Source: JANQEU01 sp965601455 (lineage in GTDB: Bacteria > Bacteroidota > Bacteroidia > Cytophagales > Cyclobacteriaceae). Taken from it: DNA of 64,000 nt. The DNA is taken from positions 4,278,001 through 4,342,000 of the forward strand of contig OZ271831.1 in assembly GCA_965601455.1 (NCBI GenBank), written 5' to 3'. Below are positions 25,852 through 34,497 of the stretch, piece after piece. The notes under the pieces are model-generated. The model had not been told where the DNA came from. It did no database searches and saw only the letters and a program-made list of their open reading frames with translations. How positions within the stretch are numbered: the stretch's first letter is position 1; every line of letters begins with the position of its first letter. Position numbers and translations under genes: made by a program.

Positions 25852-27927
25852 TTAGAAGCTCAAGCTGGTAGTGAGAAAGAAGTTCCTTGGGGGTTGCACC
25901 CTGTAACCCGGGCCCTCAACTATACCATCAAAATCTATGTCAACAGGACTCCCTTCAGTAAAATACAGTTCATCCAGAAGGTTGTTGATCTGAAAAGTCA
26001 CTTTCCAATTGTTTATTATCTGATAACCCACCTGTGCATTCATGACAAAGAATGAGGGCAACGCAAATTCCGGATCATTTGAAAGCTCCATGAATGACTC
26101 GCTCACATACCGCCCATCAATCGAAGCTTGAAGATTTCCAAATGAGAAATTCGCCATCGGACTTATGATCCAGTTGGGGGAAAAAATTTGTTCTACCTCG
26201 CTAAATGAATCTCCGGTTGCACTGGTGTAACTGGAAACCTGTGTAGACAGGTAGCTGGCAGTTAACCCTAATTGAATATTATCATTTAATTGATAGTTGG
26301 TAACCGTTTCTACACCCACGCGCTCGCTTTCAGAAACATTAATTCGAATTGGAACGTATGATCGGGCTGCCAAAGCTCCAACGGCCGAAATCTCATCTTC
26401 AAAAGTCATATAGAAGATGTTTGTAGTCGTTTCAAATTGTCTTCCGGCCCAACGATAACCGACCTCAATGTCATTAACGTATTCCGCTGTGACAACACTC
26501 TCGTCAGTTAATGAGGACACGTTGTAATCAAAAATTCCTGAACCATCTCCCTGCAGTATATCTGTACGAGTAGGTTCTCTACCCGTTCTTCCGAATGACG
26601 CATAGATTGACTGCTGACCATTAAGAACATAGTTTATACCGACTTTTGGGTTTAAAAAGAACCAGTCACGCGAAACTTCATCTACAGATGCCAATGTCTG
26701 CAAAGCAGCTCCTTCGAATATCAAGTTGACGTATCTACCTTGCAGATCAGCAAATAAGCTAAGATTTCCCAGGTCATAATTCAGTTTTGCAAAGCCCGTG
26801 AACTCATTTTTAGTGGTATTGTCCTCATAAGATGGGTTTGCTGAATTAGGAGCTAATCCATTAAAGTTTTCTCTTAAAAAGGTGTAGGTGTGTATGCCTA
26901 GATTTATTGAGGTTCGACCTCGTACGAAACTACCATCAGTTAGAAAACCGAAATGATCATTTCTTAAACCAAAAGTTAGCTGCGTAGTATCATCAAGTCC
27001 AAATGGAAAAACTCCATTTGCCCCACCATAGTATGCTGTGGCATTCAGGGTCCAATCATCATTGAGTATCCTGGAGTATTGCAGCTGAAACATTTGTTGC
27101 TCAAAATCATCAGTATCATTTGGGTGATTGTAGTTTGTTCTAGGGTCGTCCTCGATATCTGTTAATAACACGGGGAGATAAGACTGATCATTCTCAGTCT
27201 TACCTGCTAATGCCGTCACTTTTATTATATCACGATCTCCGATATATCCTCCAGTCATAAAAAAGGAGTAAGCATCAGAACCCGAATTCCGCTTGTATCC
27301 ATCGGAACCAATTCGAGAGAATCTAGAATAAAATGCCAGGTTATTATCCATCTTTCCAGTAGATAATTCCAGTGATTTACGAAACGTCCTATACGATCCT
27401 CCGGTAAACTCTAAGGAACCAGAAGGTCCTTCTTGATTGAGTCTGGCGGATTCGAAATTAACTGAACCTCCATAGGAGGCCACTCCATTTGAACTGGTTC
27501 CAACACCTCGTTGAGTTTGAACTGAAGCTATAGTGGATCCAAAATCCTGAAAATTGGAGAAAAACACTCCCTGATCAATCATATCGTTAAGTGGCACACC
27601 ATTCAATGTAATATTGATCCTTGTCTGATCAATTCCTCTGATTCGGAACTGGTTATAATTTCCAATCGGCAAGCCTGCATCAGAAAACGTAAGCATCGAG
27701 GGAGAAAAACGGGATAATAGAATTGCAGGATCCTGCCCCGCATATATACGATCAATTTCTTCTCGGCTTGTAACAACCTGGGTCACGGGTTGCGCATCAG
27801 TTGCACGAATAGAAGTAATAACAAGAGACTCCATCTGTACTAATCGAATGGAATCCTCGGTCAAGTTCTGACCATAAATACCGGTCATTGCTATGGCACA
27901 CAGTAGACTTACTGTTGCTCTTTTCAT
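25852..27927 (-). CDS. TonB-dependent receptor, probable thiamine transporter
   Basis: A 691-residue outer-membrane receptor with a signal peptide (MKRATVSLLCAIAMTG), a plug domain (about 35-155, with LVITSIRA and NQFRIRGIDQTRIN) and a 22-strand-type barrel that ends in a C-terminal aromatic (SLSF). A TPP riboswitch lies 59 bases before its ATG and a TPK-like gene follows by 33 bases, so thiamine is the probable substrate. It lacks a carboxypeptidase-like extension, unlike the receptor at 11064. Confidence 0.85.
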   Translation of the reverse strand: MKRATVSLLCAIAMTGIYGQNLTEDSIRLVQMESLVITSIRATDAQPVTQVVTSREEIDRIYAGQDPAILLSRFSPSMLTFSDAGLPIGNYNQFRIRGIDQTRINITLNGVPLNDMIDQGVFFSNFQDFGSTIASVQTQRGVGTSSNGVASYGGSVNFESARLNQEGPSGSLEFTGGSYRTFRKSLELSTGKMDNNLAFYSRFSRIGSDGYKRNSGSDAYSFFMTGGYIGDRDIIKVTALAGKTENDQSYLPVLLTDIEDDPRTNYNHPNDTDDFEQQMFQLQYSRILNDDWTLNATAYYGGANGVFPFGLDDTTQLTFGLRNDHFGFLTDGSFVRGRTSINLGIHTYTFLRENFNGLAPNSANPSYEDNTTKNEFTGFAKLNYDLGNLSLFADLQGRYVNLIFEGAALQTLASVDEVSRDWFFLNPKVGINYVLNGQQSIYASFGRTGREPTRTDILQGDGSGIFDYNVSSLTDESVVTAEYVNDIEVGYRWAGRQFETTTNIFYMTFEDEISAVGALAARSYVPIRINVSESERVGVETVTNYQLNDNIQLGLTASYLSTQVSSYTSATGDSFSEVEQIFSPNWIISPMANFSFGNLQASIDGRYVSESFMELSNDPEFALPSFFVMNAQVGYQIINNWKVTFQINNLLDELYFTEGSPVDIDFDGIVEGPGYRVQPPRNFFLTTSLSF

Positions 27928-27985
27928 AACTATTAAGAATTAAAAATTTAACCATTCGCGAAGTGGGGAACTTCGTCATCGGTTA

Positions 27986-28065
27986 TCATACTTCCTTTCC
28001 GGCATTACCCGGACAGGTTCAATGGGTATGATCTCAGCCCTTCATTATTCAGGCACCCCTATTGA
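27986..28065 (-). promoter_or_regulatory. TPP (thi-box) riboswitch
   Basis: Read on the minus strand, the conserved parts occur in order: a P1 strand TCAATA, GGGGTGCC, GGCTGAGATCATACCC, GAACCTGTCCGGGTAATGCC, then GGAAGTATGA closing P1. CTGAGA and the ACCTG...GGGTAATGCC block are the pyrimidine and pyrophosphate sensing cores. It begins 11 bases after the NadR-like gene stop and ends 58 bases before the TonB receptor ATG. A downstream hairpin CGAAGT-TCCCC-ACTTCG (27959-27975) followed by an A/T-rich tract may be the expression platform. Confidence 0.93.
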
Positions 28066-28076
28066 AGCAAAGCTAA

Positions 28077-28589
28077 TCAATCAAAATATAGTTCCAAGGC
28101 CTGCAAGGCCGAACCTAATCTATCGCCTTCAATTCCTTTCACAATGGCATAGGGAAAGTCCATTGTTTTTAGTTCGCTCTCATATATTTTGAAAAGCTCT
28201 TTTCTCATAGTTGGATGTTCTCTTTGGGGATCGGGTTTCCATGGCAAGTCTATATCCATTAGTAAATGAAAATCGTATTTTCTCCTTTCTAATTGTTCAA
28301 GAATCCATGGATCGGTTTCGCCATATTTAAACTCACTCCATATCTTGATTACCAACAAATTGGTGTCACATATCAACCACTCTTCCTCATTTGAAGCTTT
28401 ATCGTCCTCCCAAGCCAGTTGTCCTTTTGCTATTTCCAAAAGGTCGTCTTTCTCATAGGGTCTGTCCAATCGGTCAAGGTAAAAACGAGCAAACTCCGGG
28501 ACCCAATCGCAGCTGAGCTGATGGGACAGTTGAAGGGACATATCGCTTTTTCCAGTTGACTCCGGACCTACAATAGCAATCTTTTTCAT
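28077..28589 (-). CDS. NadR-like P-loop kinase (AAA_28 type)
   Basis: A 170-residue nucleotide kinase with Walker A GPESTGKS at 8-15 and the downstream PEFARFYLDRLDRPY and ICDTNLLVIKIW, as in the ribosylnicotinamide kinase domain of NadR. The adenylyltransferase domain of E. coli NadR is absent. It would phosphorylate a nucleoside-like vitamin just taken up by the adjacent PnuC-type transporter: nicotinamide riboside by homology, or thiamine by context. It starts 9 bases after the pnuC stop. Confidence 0.8.
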   Translation of the reverse strand: MKKIAIVGPESTGKSDMSLQLSHQLSCDWVPEFARFYLDRLDRPYEKDDLLEIAKGQLAWEDDKASNEEEWLICDTNLLVIKIWSEFKYGETDPWILEQLERRKYDFHLLMDIDLPWKPDPQREHPTMRKELFKIYESELKTMDFPYAIVKGIEGDRLGSALQALELYFD

Positions 28590-28598
28590 CTTGATACT

Positions 28599-29210
28599 TT
28601 ATACTTTCTGCGTATTAGCAAGATACGTACGTCTCCAACTGAACCATCCCCAAATTGCGATTATAGTCCATACCAGATATTGTAAGCTGGTAAGCGGCAA
28701 TCCTTTGTAGAAATAGAGAGGGACGGCAATGAGATCCGTAATGATCCAGTAAATCCAATGTTGCAATTTTTTCCTTGCCATAAGCCACATGGCCGCAATT
28801 GGAAAGGAAGTAGATAAAGCATCCCAATTGGGTACGTCGCTATCCGTAAAATCCAATCCAAATCTGATCAAACTAAAAGAACCAATAGTGATCCCAATTG
28901 CAATTAGGTGCTCCTTGGTATTATTCGTAGTAATTGGTATCTGATGTGTGCTGGATTTCATATCAGTCCAGTGATACCATCCATAAACGCTCATAAAAAA
29001 ATAATAGGCATTTATACCGGCATCTGCATACAGACGGTATTGAAAAGTAATCCATACATAGATTAGAACATTAACTATACCTGTAGGATAAACCAGGATA
29101 TTTTCCTGTTTCGAGTACCAAACTGTCAATAAACCGAAGACAACTGCGATAAACTCGAGCCAGGTAGTTTGATAAATCTGGTTAAGAAAAAGATCCCAAT
29201 ATTCTCCCAC
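28599..29210 (-). CDS. pnuC: PnuC-family vitamin transporter
   Basis: A 203-residue inner-membrane protein of the PnuC family, with about seven helices. Typical parts are TTWLEFIAVVFGLLTVWYS, QENILVYPTGIVNVLIYVW and the substrate-region YGWYHW. PnuC proteins move nicotinamide riboside, but the PnuT branch moves thiamine, so the neighbouring TPP riboswitch and receptor leave two options. The GTG at 29210 gives the usual N-terminus; a TTG at 29324 gives 38 extra residues without family support. A kinase gene follows at once, which would trap the substrate. Confidence 0.82.
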   Translation of the reverse strand: MGEYWDLFLNQIYQTTWLEFIAVVFGLLTVWYSKQENILVYPTGIVNVLIYVWITFQYRLYADAGINAYYFFMSVYGWYHWTDMKSSTHQIPITTNNTKEHLIAIGITIGSFSLIRFGLDFTDSDVPNWDALSTSFPIAAMWLMARKKLQHWIYWIITDLIAVPLYFYKGLPLTSLQYLVWTIIAIWGWFSWRRTYLANTQKV

Positions 29211-29266
29211 ACGACAATTATAAAATTTAATTTCATCAGTTCTTTCATTAATGGATGGAACCAAGG

Positions 29267-29275
29267 TAATTTTGC
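29267..29275 (+). promoter_or_regulatory. Bacteroidota -7 promoter element for guaB
   Basis: TAATTTTGC matches TAnnTTTGC, 29 bases before the ATG at 29305 and predicting a leader of about 27 bases. It supports that ATG over the in-frame TTG at 29293. Confidence 0.48.
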
Positions 29276-29304
29276 CCGGCAAATAATAGTTCTTGTTATT
29301 TGCT

Positions 29305-30777
29305 ATGAGCCTACACAACGACAAATTTCTCTATGAAGCTCTCACATACGATGACGTGCTTCTACTCCCCGGTTATTCAGAAGTATTACCAAGAGACACG
29401 GACACTACGTCTCAACTTACCCGGAATATCAAACTAAATATCCCATTGGTCTCAGCAGCCATGGATACGGTTACAGAAGACAAACTTGCTATTTCCATGG
29501 CTCTTGAAGGAGGTATAGGAATTATTCATAAGAACATGTCTATTGAAGATCAGACTTCTTTAGTAAGAAAAGTGAAGCGATCGCAGTCAGGTATGATCCT
29601 TGATCCCATAACACTAAATGGCAGCAGTACCGCCGGAGACGCTGAAACTATAATGCGTGAAAATAAAATCGGTGGTATTCCTGTAGTTGACAAGGAAAAC
29701 CGACTCATTGGGATCATTACTAATCGAGATCTCCGATTTCAAAAAGATATGAATACACCGGTTATTGATATAATGACCAAAGAAAACCTTATAACTGCGG
29801 GTGTAGAAGTCGGCTTGGAGGAAGCTGAAGAAATATTGCAGGAATACAAAATCGAGAAACTGCCAATTATCAACAAAGACCGAAAGCTCACTGGGTTAAT
29901 AACTTACAAGGATATTCTCAAAAACAAGGATCGTCCAAATGCATGTAAGGATCAGTTCGGTAGGTTACGAGTTGGAGCAGCGGTAGGTATTACACCTGAT
30001 ATGTTGGATAGAATTGCATCTCTGCAAAAGGCAGGGGTTGATCTTGTTAGCGTCGATACCGCTCATGGTCACTCAAAAGGTGTAATGGAAAATGCTAAAC
30101 GCGTGAAAAAGGAATTCCCTGAATTAGAGTTAATGGTGGGAAATATTGCAACAGCAGAAGCAGCAAAGGATCTGGCAAAAATTGGTGTAGATGCCATAAA
30201 GGTTGGCGTCGGTCCGGGTAGTATTTGTACCACTCGAATTATTGCTGGTGTCGGAGTGCCCCAATTATCAGCTGTATATGAATCTGCAAAAGCAGTGAAA
30301 GGTTCAGGAATTCCAATCGTTGCTGATGGTGGAATTCGCTTCTCCGGTGATTTAGTAAAAGCTTTAGCAGCAGGAGCCTCAACAGTCATGATTGGATCTC
30401 TCCTGGCCGGTACGGAAGAGGCACCCGGAGAAGTCATTCTTTACGAAGGACGTAAGTTTAAAACCTACAGAGGTATGGGTTCTGTTGAAGCGATGGAAGA
30501 CGGATCAAAAGACAGATATTTCCAGGATGCTGAGGACGACATCAAAAAACTTGTTCCCGAAGGAATTGTTGGGAGAGTACCGTACAAGGGAATGGTGAAT
30601 GAAGTGCTTTATCAAATGGTTGGAGGTTTACGAGCCGGTATGGGTTATTGTGGCTCCTCAAATATTGATTCTTTGCAAAAAGCAAAATTTGTCAAAATCA
30701 CCAATGCAGGGTCAATCGAAAGTCATCCACATGATATTCAAGTAACCAGAGAAGCACCAAACTACTCCAGGCGTTAG
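29305..30777 (+). CDS. guaB: Inosine-5'-monophosphate dehydrogenase
   Basis: Catalyses IMP to XMP with NAD, the committed step of GTP synthesis. The 490-residue protein has the TIM barrel opening YDDVLLLPG, a pair of CBS domains (about 95-210) and the catalytic loop GPGSICTTR with Cys308. The C-terminal flap RGMGS and the ending region with MGYCGSS are complete. It is divergent from pnuC and appears to be a single gene. Confidence 0.96.
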   Translation: MSLHNDKFLYEALTYDDVLLLPGYSEVLPRDTDTTSQLTRNIKLNIPLVSAAMDTVTEDKLAISMALEGGIGIIHKNMSIEDQTSLVRKVKRSQSGMILDPITLNGSSTAGDAETIMRENKIGGIPVVDKENRLIGIITNRDLRFQKDMNTPVIDIMTKENLITAGVEVGLEEAEEILQEYKIEKLPIINKDRKLTGLITYKDILKNKDRPNACKDQFGRLRVGAAVGITPDMLDRIASLQKAGVDLVSVDTAHGHSKGVMENAKRVKKEFPELELMVGNIATAEAAKDLAKIGVDAIKVGVGPGSICTTRIIAGVGVPQLSAVYESAKAVKGSGIPIVADGGIRFSGDLVKALAAGASTVMIGSLLAGTEEAPGEVILYEGRKFKTYRGMGSVEAMEDGSKDRYFQDAEDDIKKLVPEGIVGRVPYKGMVNEVLYQMVGGLRAGMGYCGSSNIDSLQKAKFVKITNAGSIESHPHDIQVTREAPNYSRR

Positions 30778-30836
30778 AATTCAGAATTTTTAACAGTCTC
30801 CAAAAAGGCATCATAGGTTAAATAAAGACTGGTGGC

Positions 30837-30845
30837 TATTTTTGC
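30837..30845 (+). promoter_or_regulatory. Bacteroidota -7 promoter element for the partner-switch operon
   Basis: TATTTTTGC is a perfect TAnnTTTGC that ends only 8 bases before the ATG at 30854. The predicted start near 30848 leaves a leader of about 6 bases, so the mRNA would be almost leaderless. Confidence 0.5.
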
Positions 30846-30853
30846 CCACCGCC

Positions 30854-32899
30854 ATGTCTCGAAGTATTAAAATACGCATTACCCTTTTCCTGGGAATTCT
30901 CTCGTGGATACTTTTTAGTTTCTTCGACCTGTATTTTATAATTCTGGACAGTTATGAGATATCTGAATCGTTTGTAGAAATTCTTCCTCAGGCGTTTCTT
31001 ACCCTCTTCATTCTCTCAATCCTTTTTTACTACAGGTATACTATTACCAAAGCTGAGAGTGTCAACTTTCTTGATCTGCTCTGGAAAGTATTCATCACTG
31101 GTCTGGTTACTACCATCGTTTCACTGCTGCTACGAGTTGTCATTAATGTTTACTCGGGCACATCCTTTATTCAAAATCCGATCACCGTAAACTTCCTTTA
31201 TCACGTATATGTGGCATTGGTGGTAATCTACCTTATTTCAACCTTCGTAGCGTGGAAGCGATTTATCCTTTATCAGAAGTCGAAAAACCTTCTTAAACTC
31301 TGGAATTTCTTTGAATATGCATTGATTCTTAGCTTGATCTTTGACTTTTTTGGAAGCCAGTTTATTAACGGAGTACTTGAAGGTGTGCTTGTATTCCTTA
31401 CTTCTTTTGCACTCGTACTTTCCTTTAATTTAAAGTGGGTCGCTTACCTCAACTTCAGGCAAAAGTGGAAAACGATACTTTTCATTCTACTTTCAGGAAT
31501 CTACCTCTATCATTTTTATTTAAATCTTGCTTCATTCGAAGGTCGAGAGGCAGTGATTTATGATCTTCTTGATCGAGCATTTATCCTGGCACTCTTTGTA
31601 TTTATTTTTATATATGCCACCGTTTCGGTGCTGGTAACCTTGTTCAACCTTCCTACATCTTCGGTGTTCGAAAGGAAATTACGCGAAGCTGTAGATTTTC
31701 AGAAATTAAGCCAGAGCACACCCGCCGGAAGAAGTGAAGAAGAAACATACGATGTACTTATTGAAAGCTCCATGAGTGCTGTATTTGCCGATGCTGCCTG
31801 GCTTGAAATTAAGCAGGAGGTAGGGACGAAGATCATTCGTAAAAATATCACCGGGGCGCAGATCAGGGAGATTAGAGGGAAAATAAAGGATGAGGAATTG
31901 AAAAGTATAATGGACCTTGAGTTTTCTGGAAACATAACACAACACAAGGTCTTCACCTCCATTCAAAAAAGTGACTTCCGCTCGGTCTTTGTCTTACCAA
32001 TCCTGATCAAAAATCAGCAAGTTGGTGTCCTTGTCCTCTTACAGGAAGTTACCGAGGCTTTCAATAATGAAATGGTTGGTATAATCACAACATTCGTCAA
32101 TCAGGCAAGTATTACGTTAGAAAATGCCCGATTACTTGATGAAGCGATAGAAAATGAACGTTATAAAGAGCAGCTCAAAATCGCAAAGAATGTTCAGAAA
32201 AGCCTCTTACCAGAACAACTAAATGGTGAGGACGGCTTTTCGATATCAGCTTATTCCATGGCCGCGGATGAGGTCGGGGGCGACTACTACGATATTATCA
32301 AACATAAGGATGAATTGTACAGCCTGATCATTGGTGATGTTTCGGGCAAAGGCACTTCCGCTGCCTTTAATATGGCGCAAATGAAAGGGATTTTCCATAG
32401 TCTTGGAAGGCAGCAGCTTACACCCGATGCATTCATGAGTAGGGCAAATGAAGCATTATCCGGGTGTTTGGAAAAATCCAGTTTCATTACTGCATCATAC
32501 TACAATATTAGCACGATCGATAGATCAATCGATTTTTGCCGAGCAGGTCACTGTCCTACGTTGCTTTATAATAAGGAAAAAGACGAAGCTACTTTCCTTG
32601 AGACCAAAGGGATGGGTCTTGGGATATTAAGAAACTCAGAATACTGTAAATACGTTTATAATAATTCCATGAAGTATGCTCCTGGCGATATCCTCCTGCT
32701 TCATACCGATGGAATTACGGAGGCAAAGGACCAAAGAGGGGTTCAATTTGGGGAATCAATGTTGCTTGAGTCATTCCTCAAATTCAAAGACAAGGAGCCT
32801 GAAGAAATCAAGGAAGGTATTATTGATGAGCTCTACCGTTTCCTAAACGGAAAGAAGTTGGATGATGATTATACGTTGGTGATAATAAAGTTTAATTGA
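30854..32899 (+). CDS. Membrane PP2C (SpoIIE/RsbU-type) phosphatase with GAF domain
   Basis: A 681-residue signalling protein. The N-terminal 270 residues form about seven to eight membrane segments, followed by a GAF-like sensor domain (about 290-430) and a SpoIIE-type phosphatase domain (about 460-680). The phosphatase shows AKNVQKSLLP, EVGGDYYDI, IGDVSGKGTSAAF and HTDGITEA, which carry the metal-binding Asp residues. It should dephosphorylate the STAS protein encoded immediately after (TGATG overlap). I chose ATG 30854; TTG 30842 overlaps the promoter. Confidence 0.88.
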   Translation: MSRSIKIRITLFLGILSWILFSFFDLYFIILDSYEISESFVEILPQAFLTLFILSILFYYRYTITKAESVNFLDLLWKVFITGLVTTIVSLLLRVVINVYSGTSFIQNPITVNFLYHVYVALVVIYLISTFVAWKRFILYQKSKNLLKLWNFFEYALILSLIFDFFGSQFINGVLEGVLVFLTSFALVLSFNLKWVAYLNFRQKWKTILFILLSGIYLYHFYLNLASFEGREAVIYDLLDRAFILALFVFIFIYATVSVLVTLFNLPTSSVFERKLREAVDFQKLSQSTPAGRSEEETYDVLIESSMSAVFADAAWLEIKQEVGTKIIRKNITGAQIREIRGKIKDEELKSIMDLEFSGNITQHKVFTSIQKSDFRSVFVLPILIKNQQVGVLVLLQEVTEAFNNEMVGIITTFVNQASITLENARLLDEAIENERYKEQLKIAKNVQKSLLPEQLNGEDGFSISAYSMAADEVGGDYYDIIKHKDELYSLIIGDVSGKGTSAAFNMAQMKGIFHSLGRQQLTPDAFMSRANEALSGCLEKSSFITASYYNISTIDRSIDFCRAGHCPTLLYNKEKDEATFLETKGMGLGILRNSEYCKYVYNNSMKYAPGDILLLHTDGITEAKDQRGVQFGESMLLESFLKFKDKEPEEIKEGIIDELYRFLNGKKLDDDYTLVIIKFN

Positions 32900-33231
32900 T
32901 GGTTAAAATTAGCAAGCAGCTGGAAAATGATATCCAGGAAATTATTGTAGATGGTGAAATTGATGCTAGCTCATCCATTCACCTTGATAATGCTCTAGAG
33001 GACTCATTGGGAAATTCTGATAAAATACTGATCAATCTCCAAGACCTGACGTACATATCATCCGCGGGACTAGGTGTTTTCATTGCCCGACTAGAGGAGC
33101 TTAAGGAAAAGGAAATAAAAATGATTCTATTCGGGATGAACGATAAAGTGAAGAATGTCTTTGCAATCCTGGGTCTGGAAGAATTATTAATCATTAGAGG
33201 ATCTAGAGATGAAGCGATAAACGAGTTTTGA
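32899..33231 (+). CDS. STAS-domain anti-sigma-factor antagonist
   Basis: A 110-residue single STAS domain like SpoIIAA/RsbV. The phosphorylation loop is YISSAGLGVF, with Ser54/Ser55 as the likely site. In this class the unphosphorylated form binds and blocks the kinase. Its ATG overlaps the TGA of the phosphatase gene, and its own end overlaps the HATPase gene by 4 bases, so all three are co-translated. Confidence 0.9.
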   Translation: MVKISKQLENDIQEIIVDGEIDASSSIHLDNALEDSLGNSDKILINLQDLTYISSAGLGVFIARLEELKEKEIKMILFGMNDKVKNVFAILGLEELLIIRGSRDEAINEF

Positions 33232-33638
33232 AAAGCAATATCACCATATCGTGTCATAAATCTAATTTGAGTAAGATTCGATCTTTTGTTGAATCAAGCT
33301 TGAAAGCCCATGAGATTTCGGATCTTGAAATCCATAAACTTGTGTTGGCTGTCGATGAGGTGTGCGCAAATCTTATTATTCACGCCAATCATTGTGACGA
33401 AGGAAGCAATCTAAATCTGAGTATAATATTCTATAAGGAGAAGGTAGAATTCTTAATTAAGGATAAAGGTGTAGGGTTCAACATTAATGAATACAGGGAA
33501 CCAAAAATTTCTGAAATTGTAAACTCAAAAAGAAAAGGCGGCTTAGGGCTCATACTGGTGAAAAGAATCATGGATCACATAGAGTTTTCTACAGAAAAGA
33601 ATCACAATATTTGCAGATTGGTCAAAAACATAACCTGA
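33228..33638 (+). CDS. HATPase_c anti-sigma/serine kinase (RsbW-type)
   Basis: A 136-residue GHKL ATPase. The N-box is VDEVCANLIIHA, the G1 box DKGVGFN and the G2 box GGLGLILVKRIMD, as in SpoIIAB/RsbW kinases. It probably phosphorylates the STAS protein and holds a downstream target inactive. No sigma factor gene is next to it, so the target is unknown. The TTG start overlaps the STAS stop (TTTTGA), the same arrangement as at cdsA. Confidence 0.88.
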   Translation: MKSNITISCHKSNLSKIRSFVESSLKAHEISDLEIHKLVLAVDEVCANLIIHANHCDEGSNLNLSIIFYKEKVEFLIKDKGVGFNINEYREPKISEIVNSKRKGGLGLILVKRIMDHIEFSTEKNHNICRLVKNIT

Positions 33639-33639
33639 T

Positions 33640-34497
33640 TTGAAACTACTCCAAGGATTGATTTTAGTTGTCCTCCTCACTGGTTGTGAGTATTTCACCC
33701 CCGGTGACGCAATCGGGCGGAAGGTAGTAGCCCAAGTAGGTAGTGAAATCCTTTACCTCCAGGATCTGCAACAAACCATACCTACTAACCTGGCTCAAGC
33801 TGATAGCATCAAACTGGCCGACAAGATTGTGAAAGATTGGGTCAAAAGACATTTAATGATCGACAAAGCATTCGAAGAATTTGCTGTCGATGAGGAGACA
33901 ATAGAAGCGAAAGTAAGTGAATATCGGGACGCTTTGATTGTTCACGAATTCCAAAAACTCTATGTGAATTCACATTTAAACACAGAGGTTGACACCAGCG
34001 AAATCAATACCTACTACGACAACAACAAAGATAACTTTGTACTGAAGCAAAATATTGTAAGATGCCTGTATGCCAAGGTTCCCAAGTCATCACCTGATAT
34101 TAACCAATTAAGAAGAAATCTTAGAGCATATCCAGGATCTAATAAGGAAGACATCGAATCCTATTGTTTACAGTATGCACTAAATTTTTTCTTAGACGAT
34201 TCATTATGGATAAACTTTGAAGAACTTGTTGCAGCTACGCCATTGAACCAGGTTGAAGATAAAATCCGATGGCTCAATAACACAGAGTTCAGCGAGACAA
34301 GAGATGACAACTTTATTTATATGGTTCGGATACTTGACTATAAGATTTCCAACGAGTTATCTCCAATGGAATTTATCCAGGACGATATTGAAAACATCAT
34401 CATTAATAAACGAAAACTAGAATTAAAGCGAGAGCTTGAAGCAACAATCTACGATGAAGCGACGAAAAATGAAGGGTATCAGATTTTTAGTAATTAG
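33640..34497 (+). CDS. SurA-N-like chaperone lipoprotein without PPIase domain
   Basis: A 285-residue lipoprotein with signal peptide ending LLTGC (Cys16). The rest begins like SurA/PpiD N-domains (KVVAQVGSEILYLQDLQ), with a helical domain after it, and no clear parvulin domain (no GGxxG-F motif). In Bacteroidota such proteins often precede surA and probably help outer-membrane protein folding. The TTG start lies one base after the HATPase stop. It overlaps surA by 29 bases. Confidence 0.75.
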   Translation: MKLLQGLILVVLLTGCEYFTPGDAIGRKVVAQVGSEILYLQDLQQTIPTNLAQADSIKLADKIVKDWVKRHLMIDKAFEEFAVDEETIEAKVSEYRDALIVHEFQKLYVNSHLNTEVDTSEINTYYDNNKDNFVLKQNIVRCLYAKVPKSSPDINQLRRNLRAYPGSNKEDIESYCLQYALNFFLDDSLWINFEELVAATPLNQVEDKIRWLNNTEFSETRDDNFIYMVRILDYKISNELSPMEFIQDDIENIIINKRKLELKRELEATIYDEATKNEGYQIFSN

